From Litchfieldella anticariensis FP35 = DSM 16096 (GTDB lineage Bacteria > Pseudomonadota > Gammaproteobacteria > Pseudomonadales > Halomonadaceae), in NCBI RefSeq assembly GCF_000409775.1, contig NZ_KE332395.1:198498-254159 (forward strand): a DNA stretch of 55,662 bases, read 5' to 3'. The notes below the pieces were generated by a model that made no database searches, had not been told where the DNA came from, and was given only the letters and a program-made list of their open reading frames with translations. Shown here piece by piece: positions 44,310 to 52,405 of the stretch; positions within the stretch are counted from its first letter, which is position 1; each line of letters starts with the position of its first letter. The position numbers and the translations under genes are program-made.

Positions 44310-44768
44310 GTGCCGGCGGGCCAAGGCCACCGACAGCGGGGGTTCACGCTACTGGAGCTCATGCTGGTCATGCTGTTGCTGGGGATCGCCCTGGCCTCGG
44401 TGTCGCTGAGCATCGGCCACGGGCTGGGTGGCCGGCATGCCAAGCAGAATATCCATGACCTGGCCGCCGCACTGCGTAGCACGCGCATCACGGCGACCCG
44501 TCGCGGGCAGGAGGCCACGCTGGCAATCGATCTGACAGCACGCACCTGGCAGGCCCCCGGACGAGAGGCCCACGCCTTTGCTCCCGAGCTGGATATCCGC
44601 CTCACCACGGCGGAACGCTTTACCCGGCAGCGTCAGGGAGCCTATGTGTTCTACCCCGATGGCAGCGCCAGCGGAGGTGAAATCCACCTCAGCGACGGCG
44701 ACCAAAGCTGGCGCATCGACATCGACTGGCTGACAGGAGGGATCAGCCTGGTGGAGCCAGGCCGATGA
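44310..44768 (+). CDS. gspH: Minor pseudopilin GspH
   Basis: A GTG start gives 152 residues with the prepilin cleavage site RG/FTLLELMLVMLLLG (Gly11, Glu+5). The C-terminal part is a GspH-like beta domain (IHLSDGDQSWRIDIDWLTGG). It is a component of the pseudopilus near the tip. Start lies six bases after the gspG stop; it overlaps gspI by four bases. Confidence 0.88.
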   Translation: MPAGQGHRQRGFTLLELMLVMLLLGIALASVSLSIGHGLGGRHAKQNIHDLAAALRSTRITATRRGQEATLAIDLTARTWQAPGREAHAFAPELDIRLTTAERFTRQRQGAYVFYPDGSASGGEIHLSDGDQSWRIDIDWLTGGISLVEPGR

Positions 44769-45139
44769 CGCGACAGAACGGCTTCACCATCCTCGAGCTG
44801 GTCGCCGCACTGATGGTGCTGGCGCTGGTGATGACGGTCACGCTGGGGATCGTCGGAGATGGTAGCCGGCTCACCGCCAGGGGAATGAAGGCTGACCGCA
44901 TGGCCCTTCAGGCCCGTTCCTTCATGGAAGGCTTGGGACTGGTAACGCCGCTTTCCCCCGGCGACAGGGAAGGAGTGCTAGCGGATGGCAAGACCCACTG
45001 GCACCTGCGCGTACTGCCCCATGGCAGCGAATCCGCCACCGCGGAGACGTTGTACCGTTTGGAGCTGGTACTGGAGCGCGACGGTATGCGGCAGCGTTTT
45101 TCCACCCTGCGGCTGACGAGCGGGGGGCAGAGCCAATGA
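44765..45139 (+). CDS. gspI: Minor pseudopilin GspI
   Basis: The 124-residue prepilin has a six-residue leader MTRQNG, then FTILELVAALMVLALVMTVT with Glu+5. The soluble part is short. GspI nucleates the tip complex with GspJ and GspK. It is coupled with gspH and gspJ through overlapping start/stop codons. Confidence 0.88.
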   Translation: MTRQNGFTILELVAALMVLALVMTVTLGIVGDGSRLTARGMKADRMALQARSFMEGLGLVTPLSPGDREGVLADGKTHWHLRVLPHGSESATAETLYRLELVLERDGMRQRFSTLRLTSGGQSQ

Positions 45140-45807
45140 GGTCCCTATCGCAACGTCAGCGTCAGCGACGACAGACCGGCTTCACCCTGCTGGAGCTGCT
45201 GTTTGCAATGCTGCTGATGACCGTACTGCTGCTGATCTCCTGGCAAGCGATCAGCCAGGCGCGCAAGGCCAGCGAAAATATCGTCCGGCTCAACGAACAG
45301 GAAGAGGAGGTACGCACCGCCCAGAACTATCTGCGCCAGACCATCATGGAAGCCATGAACCATGCCATCGACGCCGGCAGCAGGCGTCAGCGGCAAGTGT
45401 TCATTGGCGAAACCACCCGGTTGAACTTCGTCGCCCCCCTGCCCAACCGCTTCGGCTCGCTGGGGCCACTGAGCCAGGAACTGCGGTTGCTGCCGACACA
45501 AGAGGGGCAAGAAGCCGAAGCCGGCCGGCGTTTGCAACTCACACTGCGCACCGCGCCTCCGGAGCCGCCACCCTCCATCCAGGCCCCGCCATGGGAAGAG
45601 CAGCGGGACCTTCTGCACGGGATCGAAACGCTGGCGTTTCGTTACCTGGGCTGGAGCGAGTACGGCGAGCCCGACGCCTGGCGCAATGACTGGCCCTGGC
45701 CCGACCGCCTGCCCATGGCGGTGCGCATCAGCGTGACGTTCACCGATGGACGGCGCTGGCCGGTGCTCACGATCCCTCTCCGCCACAGCGAAGCGGGGTA
45801 CTGGTAG
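45136..45807 (+). CDS. gspJ: Minor pseudopilin GspJ
   Basis: The 223-residue prepilin has a cleavage site TG/FTLLELLFAMLLMTVLLLIS (Gly15, Glu+5). It includes a long basic leader (QRQRQRRQ) and the GspJ body (NYLRQTIMEAMNHAIDAG, ETLAFRYLGWSEYGEPDAW). It is part of the tip I-J-K complex. The stop is immediately followed by the gspK start. Confidence 0.9.
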   Translation: MRSLSQRQRQRRQTGFTLLELLFAMLLMTVLLLISWQAISQARKASENIVRLNEQEEEVRTAQNYLRQTIMEAMNHAIDAGSRRQRQVFIGETTRLNFVAPLPNRFGSLGPLSQELRLLPTQEGQEAEAGRRLQLTLRTAPPEPPPSIQAPPWEEQRDLLHGIETLAFRYLGWSEYGEPDAWRNDWPWPDRLPMAVRISVTFTDGRRWPVLTIPLRHSEAGYW

Positions 45808-46641
45808 GTGAAGGGCTACAGGCATATCGGCACCGGTCACCGCCAGCGGGGTGTAGCACTGATCATCGTGCTGTGGATAGCGGCGTTGCTGGCGGTAATG
45901 GTAGCGAACCTGATGTCGGCGGTGCGCACCGGCAACCAGCTCGACAACCATCAATTGCAACATACCCGCGCGCTGATGGCGGCGGAGGCCGGCGTCGAGA
46001 TGGCAGCGGCCAACTTCCTGCGGGGCAATCCGCAAGGGTGGCGTCCGGATGGCCGGCTCCAGGAACTGCACTTCGACGACACCGCCATTGAGGTCCGCAG
46101 CTACAGCGACCAGGGCAACGTCAACATCAACATGGCGAGTGCGGAGCTGCTGGAAGGGCTCTTCATGGCGGTGGGCGTGGACCATCCGCTCGCCGCCAGG
46201 CTGGCCGATGAAGTGGTGGACTGGCGCGACCCCGATCAAAGCCCCAGGCCCCACGGGGCCGAGGCGGAAGCCTATCTGGCAGCGGGCCGGCACCGGCTTC
46301 CGCCCGATCGATCGTTCCGTTCGATCGCGGATCTGCGCCAGGTGCTGAGCATGAGCAACGCCATTTTCCAGAAGATAGAACCGCTGGTCACGACCTCGTC
46401 CGGCCTCGAGATACCCCGCTCGGACCTGGCCGCCCCCGCTGTGAAAGACGCGCTACGCCGCAGCGGCGGGATCCAGATCGCCGGCACGCCGGGACGCCCC
46501 AGCACCGTGCTGACCGTCGTCAGCCGGGTCGCCATGCCCGGCGGTGGCTGGGCAGGAGTGGTGGTAACCTTCCAGATGGTGCCAACGGATGGCGGATGGC
46601 AGCAGCGGCCCTATAGGATGCTGTACCGCCGCGAATTCTGA
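45808..46641 (+). CDS. gspK: Minor pseudopilin GspK
   Basis: A GTG start directly after the gspJ stop gives 277 residues. The cleavage site RG/VALIIVLWIAALLAVMVA lacks Glu+5, as is normal for GspK, the tip protein. The helical insert domain is seen in INMASAELLEGLFMAVGVDH (helix-hairpin-helix-like) and DEVVDWRDPDQ. Last gene of the gsp operon. No prepilin peptidase (gspO) is in the window, so the pilus/T2SS peptidase elsewhere must process these. Confidence 0.92.
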   Translation: MKGYRHIGTGHRQRGVALIIVLWIAALLAVMVANLMSAVRTGNQLDNHQLQHTRALMAAEAGVEMAAANFLRGNPQGWRPDGRLQELHFDDTAIEVRSYSDQGNVNINMASAELLEGLFMAVGVDHPLAARLADEVVDWRDPDQSPRPHGAEAEAYLAAGRHRLPPDRSFRSIADLRQVLSMSNAIFQKIEPLVTTSSGLEIPRSDLAAPAVKDALRRSGGIQIAGTPGRPSTVLTVVSRVAMPGGGWAGVVVTFQMVPTDGGWQQRPYRMLYRREF

Positions 46642-46698
46642 TTCTCGATAGCGGACCGATGGTGTTAAAAGAGCACCGGAGATATCTCTTTCGAGGTA
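46641..46698. repeat. Direct repeat B (58 bp) flanking the lyase/T2SS block
   Basis: This is the partner of repeat A at 33195-33253, same orientation, about 80 percent identical. It starts at the last base of gspK and ends 73 bp before narX. The internal inverted repeat AAAGAG / CTCTTT could act as a weak terminator for the gsp operon. Confidence 0.75.
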
Positions 46699-46771
46699 CA
46701 TCCGCTATTTCCGGCCTAGGATATAGTCAGACGCTTCAAGATGTTCGCCCCCGGAGGGGCTTCCCGGCTAG

Positions 46772-48679
46772 ATGAAACTCCTGCAACGCTCCCTGGTCGC
46801 ACGCATCACCGCGTCGCTGCTGGCCATCAGCTTGATGGCGCTGGTCAGTATCGTGGTGACCATGGCGGTGGCCAGTGGCAGTCGCGGCGACGCCGCCGCC
46901 ATCAACATGGCCGGCTCGTTGCGCATGAATACCTACCAGATCGTCGCCGCCCTGCAACGCTACGAGCAGCAGCCGGGCAACGAACAGCGTGAACAGGTCA
47001 CGCACCTGGCCGAGCGCTTCACGCAGCGCCTCGACAGTCCTGAGCTGACCGCCAGCATCCCCGAGGCCAATGATCATGCCCTGCTGCGCCAATACCAACT
47101 GATTCATAGCCGTTGGGACGAACAACTGGCCCCGCAGGTCAATGCGGCGATCGAGGGCGACGAGGTACAGGCGGCGGATCTCAACGCCACCCTGGATAGC
47201 CTGGTCGGCGACATCGACGCACTGGTGACATTGCTGGAACAGAACAGTGAATCGAAGATCCGTCTGCTCAGCCTGCTACAGATCCTGTTCCTGGCACTGA
47301 CCGCAGTGGTGGTGACCATCGCGCTTTATGACATACGCCACAACCTGGTCGCTCCACTACGCCAACTGGTGGTGCTGGCCCGCGAAGCGGCGCACCGCAA
47401 CTTCCGTCATCGCACCCGTATGCAGGGCAGCGACGAGCTGGCACTGCTGGGGCGTACCTTCGATACCATGGCCGAGGAACTGGCCACCAGTTATGCCGAA
47501 CTCGAAGAGCGCGTGTCGCGCAAGAAACAGGAGCTCGAGCGCAGCAACCGGGCGATGCAGATTCTCCACGACGGCAGCCGTACCCTTTATGGTGGTGGCA
47601 ACGACCTGTGCGCCAGCGCTGCGCCCATGTTGCGCGACCTGGAATCGCTGTTGGACATCGGCCCTATCCGGCTATCGCTCAACGATCCTCAGGATGAGCG
47701 CCAGATCCCTATCCTCGCCACCCACTCGGCGACTCGTCCCGAATACTGTCGCGATCACGACTGTTACGCCTGCCTGATCGATCCCCGGCCGCTACGGATC
47801 GAGCAGGGCCCCGACGCCGAATGCCTGCTGCTGCCGGTGAGCGTCGGAGACGAATTGCTTGGCACCCTGGAAATCCGTTATTCCAAGGCCAAGGGGCTCA
47901 GCGACAGCACGCGACGGCTACTCAACGCGCTATCCGACCAGTTGGCCACGGCGATCTACCTGCAACGGCGCATTGAAGAGCAGCAACAGGTCTCGCTGAT
48001 GAACGAGCGCACCATCATCGCCCGCGAGCTGCACGACTCCCTGGCGCAATCGCTCTCCTACCTGAAGATGCAGGTGGCACGCCTCGAGCGCATGCAGGCC
48101 AAGCAAGTCCCCCACGAAACTCAGACCGAAGTGCTCGATGAGCTGCGCACCGGGCTCAACAGCGCCTATCGCCAGTTGCGCGAACTGCTGACCACCTTCC
48201 GACTCAAGCTCGAAACGCCGGGGCTACAGGCAGCGCTGCGCCAAACGACCGATGAATTCGCCGAGCGTATGCAGACCAAGGTGGAATTCGACTACGACGT
48301 ACCGCCGCATCTGCTCAATCCCAACGAAGAGATCCACGTGCTGCAGATCGTGCGCGAGGCGCTGGCCAATACCCACAAACATGCCCAGGCCCACTGGGCG
48401 GCGGTCACGGTACGTTTCGCCAATGCCAGGCTGCAGGTACGTATCGAAGACGACGGCATTGGCCTTGCCAGCGGCGACTCTCCACCGCAGCATTATGGCT
48501 TGGTGATCATGCGTGATCGTGCCCACACTTTGGGTGGCGAGTTGCAGATAGGCAATCGCGAGTCTGGGGGTACCCGGGTCACGCTGGAATTCATGCCGCA
48601 GACCGCGCGCCTGATCTCCCAACATCCAACGACGCCGTCAGAAGCGCTAGCCACGATAACCGAAGGGAACAGGACCTGA
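46772..48679 (+). CDS. narX: Nitrate/nitrite sensor histidine kinase NarX
   Basis: The 635-residue membrane kinase senses nitrate in the periplasm. After helix 1 the nitrate-binding P-box reads AAAINMAGSLRMNTYQI (41-57). A four-helix sensor, helix 2 (about 165-187), HAMP (188-240), and a GAF-like module with a Cys cluster (CRDHDCYAC, 326-334) follow. The HisKA_3 motif ERTIIARELHDSLAQSL has His421, and the HATPase boxes (VREALANTHKHAQ, EDDGIGL) are intact. It phosphorylates NarL, encoded four bases downstream. Its normal divergent partner narK lies 13.4 kb away, beyond the T2SS block. Confidence 0.96.
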   Translation: MKLLQRSLVARITASLLAISLMALVSIVVTMAVASGSRGDAAAINMAGSLRMNTYQIVAALQRYEQQPGNEQREQVTHLAERFTQRLDSPELTASIPEANDHALLRQYQLIHSRWDEQLAPQVNAAIEGDEVQAADLNATLDSLVGDIDALVTLLEQNSESKIRLLSLLQILFLALTAVVVTIALYDIRHNLVAPLRQLVVLAREAAHRNFRHRTRMQGSDELALLGRTFDTMAEELATSYAELEERVSRKKQELERSNRAMQILHDGSRTLYGGGNDLCASAAPMLRDLESLLDIGPIRLSLNDPQDERQIPILATHSATRPEYCRDHDCYACLIDPRPLRIEQGPDAECLLLPVSVGDELLGTLEIRYSKAKGLSDSTRRLLNALSDQLATAIYLQRRIEEQQQVSLMNERTIIARELHDSLAQSLSYLKMQVARLERMQAKQVPHETQTEVLDELRTGLNSAYRQLRELLTTFRLKLETPGLQAALRQTTDEFAERMQTKVEFDYDVPPHLLNPNEEIHVLQIVREALANTHKHAQAHWAAVTVRFANARLQVRIEDDGIGLASGDSPPQHYGLVIMRDRAHTLGGELQIGNRESGGTRVTLEFMPQTARLISQHPTTPSEALATITEGNRT

Positions 48680-48682
48680 CCC

Positions 48683-49354
48683 ATGGCCAAGTCAGAGCAA
48701 GACACAGCGGCAAGCATCCTGATCATCGACGACCATCCGCTGCTGCGCCGTGGCATCAAGCAATTGCTCGAACTCGAGGATGACCTGGTACTGGCCGGTG
48801 AAGCTGGCGAACCGGAAAAGGGCATCCATATGGCCACGGAGCTCGAGCCCGACCTGGTGCTGCTTGACCTCAACATGCCCGGCATCGACGGCATCGAGAC
48901 CCTCAAGCGGCTGCGCGAAGCGAATTTTGCGGGCCGAGTCGTGATATTCACCGTCTCCGACAACGAAGAGGACGTGATTGCCGCCCTGCAGGCCGGTGCC
49001 GACGGCTACCTGCTCAAGGACATGGAGCCCGACGACATGGTGCGCCAACTACGCCAGGCCGCCCTGGGTCGCATGGTGATCAGCGAGAACCTCACCGCGC
49101 TGCTCGCCGCAGCCCTGCGCCAGCAACGCTCGGCACCCGCCACGCCGGACATCCACAGCCTGACCCAACGCGAGCGCGAGATTCTCCGCGAACTCGCGGC
49201 AGGGCTCTCCAACAAGCTGATCGCCCGCAAGCTCGATATCACCGAAGGCACCGTCAAGGTGCACGTCAAGCACCTGCTCAAGAAACTCAACCTGCGCTCA
49301 AGGGTCGAAGCGGCGGTATGGGCGGTTCAGGAAGGGCTGGAGGCGAGGGAATAG
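48683..49354 (+). CDS. narL: Nitrate response regulator NarL
   Basis: The 223-residue LuxR/FixJ-type regulator has a receiver domain with Asp16, Asp17 and the phosphoacceptor Asp62 ([10 protein letters not shown]) and Lys111-region TDG..LKD variant ([10 protein letters not shown]). The C-terminal HTH covers about 155-215 ([35 protein letters not shown]). It activates narK-GHJI with the Fnr/Anr regulator under nitrate. Ends the narXL operon. Confidence 0.96.
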   Translation: MAKSEQDTAASILIIDDHPLLRRGIKQLLELEDDLVLAGEAGEPEKGIHMATELEPDLVLLDLNMPGIDGIETLKRLREANFAGRVVIFTVSDNEEDVIAALQAGADGYLLKDMEPDDMVRQLRQAALGRMVISENLTALLAAALRQQRSAPATPDIHSLTQREREILRELAAGLSNKLIARKLDITEGTVKVHVKHLLKKLNLRSRVEAAVWAVQEGLEARE

Positions 49355-49422
49355 CACAGCAAGCCCACTACGAGATAGTCGGGGCGGTTCACTCTCGACC
49401 ACAGGTGGGATAGGTAAGCCTA

Positions 49423-50115
49423 TTAAGGGTGAGAAAGCCGATTTACCCCAGCTAACCGCCCGTTCCAAATCATCTCGAAATGGCTCGTTTGCACGATGGA
49501 GGCTACTGGCCTGGGGGTCATGAGTGCCCAGCACGTTGCCCCTTGCCGACGTACCGAGTGATACAGCAGCCCAGGCATACCGCCGTCCCTGATGGCCATC
49601 CCCAGCGCCCGAGATGCTGTGTAGTCACTAGGCGCATAGACCGAATCCCCTCGTGGGATTACGAGGCCGTCAGCCATGCCTTCTTCCTCAAACCGGCACG
49701 CCAGCCCTCGGAACACGAAGCGCTCATAGCTCAAGTCAGGTACATTCCGCCAGTAGCTCTCCTGATGGTACTGTACCTCCGCCAAGGCCGTGTCGATGGT
49801 GTCAGCGATATAAAGCACGCCAAAGGTACCGTCACTGAAACGTGATCCATCCGGATTGAGATGTGTAAAAGGGGCTGTGGCGTAAGAACACCCCTGGATA
49901 CTAAAGGGTATATCCTCTTTTAAGATCAGACCCAAATCCCCCACCTCGGTCTGCAACCGCGGGTTGGTTAGCACCTGGAGTTCGTAAAGCGTTTGGAACT
50001 CATCAGCGCTGGCCACATCGTCGAAGACATGGATGGGGGGAAACTTTGAGTTCACCAGGCGGTGCCCATGGCGACGGCTGGAAGGCAGGACTGGCAGATC
50101 ATCCGGATTCACCAC
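49423..50115 (-). CDS. RES domain toxin
   Basis: The 230-residue protein has the RES family features: Arg in SSRRHGHRLVNSKFPP, the Tyr/Glu/Ser-type core with GTFGVLYIADTIDTALAEV, YERFVFRGLACRF, and DYTASRALGMAIRDGGMPGLLYHS with the conserved Ser in YHSVR. RES toxins degrade NAD+ and stop growth. It is encoded after, and overlaps by seven bases, the Xre/MbcA antitoxin gene, the normal order. Confidence 0.9.
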   Translation of the reverse strand: MVNPDDLPVLPSSRRHGHRLVNSKFPPIHVFDDVASADEFQTLYELQVLTNPRLQTEVGDLGLILKEDIPFSIQGCSYATAPFTHLNPDGSRFSDGTFGVLYIADTIDTALAEVQYHQESYWRNVPDLSYERFVFRGLACRFEEEGMADGLVIPRGDSVYAPSDYTASRALGMAIRDGGMPGLLYHSVRRQGATCWALMTPRPVASIVQTSHFEMIWNGRLAGVNRLSHP

Positions 50116-50510
50116 CGTGCCCCCCGCAGGGCATCGATCCGACGAAAAGTCTCGTAGAGCGAGACGATATCGCCTTGGGCTATGACATCCAGCGGAGTTC
50201 GGCCATTGAAGAAGTCGTTATGGTTCTCCATCTGCATGAAACCGTACAGGTTTTCCGGGTTGTCGAAGATCACGCGAAGTGCTGAATGAATATTCAGCAC
50301 CAGGCTGATCCGTGTGAGCTGGTCGGTGTCGAGGCTGACCTCCCAGTCCGGGTCACGACGCTTCGCCCGGGCATAGGTACTGCGAGAGACCCGGAGGATA
50401 GCTGCCCCCTGTTCACCGGTGGTGCCCCACTTGTCCAAGATGGCAACTGCGGCCTTCAGGCCGGCGCCGGCCTTAGCCTTGCTATGAACAGCGGTTTCCA
50501 TTGTGACCAT
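50109..50510 (-). CDS. Xre/MbcA/ParS-type antitoxin of the RES pair
   Basis: The preferred start at 50510 (133 residues) follows GAGGAG at seven bases; 50525 is an in-frame alternative. The N-terminal Xre-like HTH (about residues 25-75: GTTGEQGAAILRVSRSTYA) is followed by the MbcA/ParS toxin-binding domain (RISLVLNIHSALRVIFDN, NDFFNGRTPLDVIAQGD, YETFRRIDALRG). It inhibits the RES toxin and represses its own promoter through the paired operators at 50531-50575. Confidence 0.92.
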   Translation of the reverse strand: MVTMETAVHSKAKAGAGLKAAVAILDKWGTTGEQGAAILRVSRSTYARAKRRDPDWEVSLDTDQLTRISLVLNIHSALRVIFDNPENLYGFMQMENHNDFFNGRTPLDVIAQGDIVSLYETFRRIDALRGARW

Positions 50511-50530
50511 GAGAGCTCTCCTCATCGCAC

Positions 50531-50579
50531 GTGTCTATAGACACAAATTTAGCATAAATGTGTCTATAGATACACTCAA
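50531..50579 (-). promoter_or_regulatory. Autoregulated promoter with two operator palindromes
   Basis: On the minus strand, -35 TTGAGT (50574-50579) and -10 TATGCT (50551-50556) are 17 bases apart. The operator GTGTCTATAGACAC (50531-50544) lies past the -10, and a second near-palindromic copy GTGTCTATAGATACAC (50560-50575) lies within the spacer. Binding to both would block RNA polymerase. Confidence 0.8.
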
Positions 50580-50812
50580 AGTCTGAACCTCTGACCCACT
50601 CTGTCTTCAGAGAGAGCAAGACTCCATGAACAAGACAAAGATAATGAGCGTAATCAGGAGTATATCGACTCTGGTTTCTGGAACCTGAACCACCCCGGTC
50701 TATCACCTGCTACCGCATCCCGCTTGTAGTGCCAATTTTGAAAACGCGTTTTCAGATAAGTCAGTAACATACGCTTCAATCTGCCGAAATCGGGAGCATC
50801 TGATCAAGACAT
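50580..50812. other. Intergenic stretch without recognisable gene
   Basis: These 233 bases between the toxin-antitoxin promoter and the membrane protein gene are lower in GC than the surroundings. I see no supported gene, RNA or terminator in them. Confidence 0.5.
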
Positions 50813-51301
50813 TCAACCTGAGGTCGGGGGTCGGGGCGGCGATATATTCCCTGCCACTTTTTCTTTTTCATGCTTTGGCAAGACAAAAAAAGCCATAATT
50901 AATGAAGAAACAGCTCCCATAAAAAATGCACTAGGGAATCCAAATAGTCCTTCATCAGAGCTCGCTGTCGTGACAGGCAACCAAGTCCATACTTGAGCTC
51001 CAGAACCACCAGCAACAAAGACGATCAGATAAGCCTGAAGAGATTTCCTCAGCTTCATCAAACTGTATAGTACTGCAAGGAGAAAGGCTGGCACACCAAA
51101 GAGATAAAGCGCTGTCAATGAGGTGAGAAGCAGAATTGCCGGCAGTCCACCAAAAGTCTCCCACCAGCCATCACGCATATCCTGCTCGAATAGTAGGCCA
51201 AGAAACATCACGGCACTCATTATGAATAGTGCCACAGCAGCGGGGCAAAGCGTGAAGCCAATAATCACCCGCCAAGAAGGATACTTTGAATTATCGTTCA
51301 T
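50813..51301 (-). CDS. Four-helix membrane protein, unknown function
   Basis: The 162-residue protein has four hydrophobic segments (FTLCPAAVALFIMSAVMFLG, LPAILLLTSLTALYLFGVPA, AYLIVFVAGGSGAQVWTW, FMGAVSSLIMAFFVL) and a charged C-terminal tail ending PPRPPTSG. I recognise no family. Its base composition is clearly lower in GC than the neighbours, and it lies between a toxin-antitoxin pair and the CDI region, so recent acquisition is likely. It could be a cargo or defence accessory, but nothing shows that. Confidence 0.7.
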   Translation of the reverse strand: MNDNSKYPSWRVIIGFTLCPAAVALFIMSAVMFLGLLFEQDMRDGWWETFGGLPAILLLTSLTALYLFGVPAFLLAVLYSLMKLRKSLQAYLIVFVAGGSGAQVWTWLPVTTASSDEGLFGFPSAFFMGAVSSLIMAFFVLPKHEKEKVAGNISPPRPPTSG

Positions 51302-51694
51302 GTTTTACATCCCTGAGAAAACAGCACCTGAAAAACAGGCAATCATATTCGATTTTCTTGTTATAGCCCAAGATGTTTATGCCTCTTGGCATCTGGTCCC
51401 TATCATCTATCGACAGTCATGACGCAAACTTCCCCACTAGAATTCATCATCTTCCTTGATGTCAGAGCAAACCAATTCCTATCTTTCAGATCTTTTCCAC
51501 GGCTCGGTATGCGAGTACTCAAACGCTTGCTGGAAAGGGCATGAACGGGGTGCCCCAGGCAGCAGCGGCCTCGAGGTCAGTCGCCCCCACCCGACTGGCG
51601 GGCCTCAGGCCATATGACCTCGCCCTCCATTACGCTAGGATTAACAAGACGTTGGTCCCGCCGAACTTGGCTTCATGAAAAGGATGACAGACGC
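51302..51694. other. 393-bp intergenic stretch without supported gene
   Basis: No gene, tRNA or known RNA is recognised. The last 130 bases are GC-rich and contain a short hairpin (CAGTCG / CGACTG near 51580-51600) before the cytochrome gene; its role is unknown. Confidence 0.5.
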
Positions 51695-52249
51695 ATGGAC
51701 ACTCGCATGATGGATCACGAATACGGTTACGGCCTGGTAAGCCGTTTTTTCCACTGGCTCATGGCGCTGCTACTGCTTTGGCAGGTGATATCGGCAGCCC
51801 TGCACCTATTTTTCGACGATACGCCGGTCACCGATTTCTTTTTCGGTTTCCATTTTTCCAATGGCGTATTGCTTCTGTGCCTGACGCTATTGCGCGGCAT
51901 CTGGGGATTGATCAATCTTTCCCACCGGCCACCGCATGGGCGCGGCATCGAGCGCCTTGCCGCCCTCGGTCACGTGCTGATACACCTGCTGCTGATCGCG
52001 ATCCCTTCAATCGCCATCATTCGCGCCTACGGCTCCGACCGGCCGTTTTCGGTCTTCGGCGTGCAGGTCTTTTCCGGCAGGGAAACCGAGATCGAGTGGA
52101 TGACGAATCTTGGTGGCCAGTGGCACGGCCTTCTGGGCTGGGTGCTGTTCGCGCTGATCGCCGGCCACATCGCCATGGACTTCGTGCATACCTATGTATG
52201 GAAAGAGCCATTGATCAGCCGAATGACCAAGGGTAGCGAACTAGAGTAA
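51695..52249 (+). CDS. Cytochrome b561
   Basis: The product has 184 residues from the ATG at 51695 (MDTRMMDHEYGYG). The four-helix di-heme domain is recognisable by YGLVSRFFHWLMALLLLWQ, HFSNGVLLLCLTLLRGIWG, HVLIHLLLIAIPSIAIIRAYGS and QWHGLLGWVLFALIAGHIAMDF; His in FFHWLM, FHFSNG, HVLIHLL and HIAMDFVH are the usual heme ligands. It passes electrons in the inner membrane, with an unknown partner. It is convergent with the CDI fragment. Confidence 0.9.
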   Translation: MDTRMMDHEYGYGLVSRFFHWLMALLLLWQVISAALHLFFDDTPVTDFFFGFHFSNGVLLLCLTLLRGIWGLINLSHRPPHGRGIERLAALGHVLIHLLLIAIPSIAIIRAYGSDRPFSVFGVQVFSGRETEIEWMTNLGGQWHGLLGWVLFALIAGHIAMDFVHTYVWKEPLISRMTKGSELE

Positions 52250-52400
52250 CGAGGCGGCGCCAGCGGTAGGTAGACTTCGACCTGACGTCGATGGCCTGGC
52301 GGACGGTCTGTTGGTTGATCTCGGGCACCTCGGCGACGATGCCGTCGGCGGCCTGGTAGGTCTGGTCGCCGCCGCTGACTAGATTGCCTTCCATTGCCAT
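52215..52400 (-). pseudogene. Orphan cdiA fragment downstream of the immunity gene
   Basis: On the minus strand this encodes MAMEGNLVSGGDQTYQAADG, then IVAEVPEINQQTVRQAIDV. The middle matches cdiA residues AADGIVAEVPEIN, and 43 bases (52314-52356) are identical to 55045-55087. After IDV the frame runs into unrelated sequence and stops. It is a piece of an older cdiA left beyond the toxin/immunity pair, as often found in CDI loci that have exchanged tips. The 3' end overlaps the end of the cytochrome gene. Confidence 0.8.
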
Positions 52401-52405
52401 ACCGT

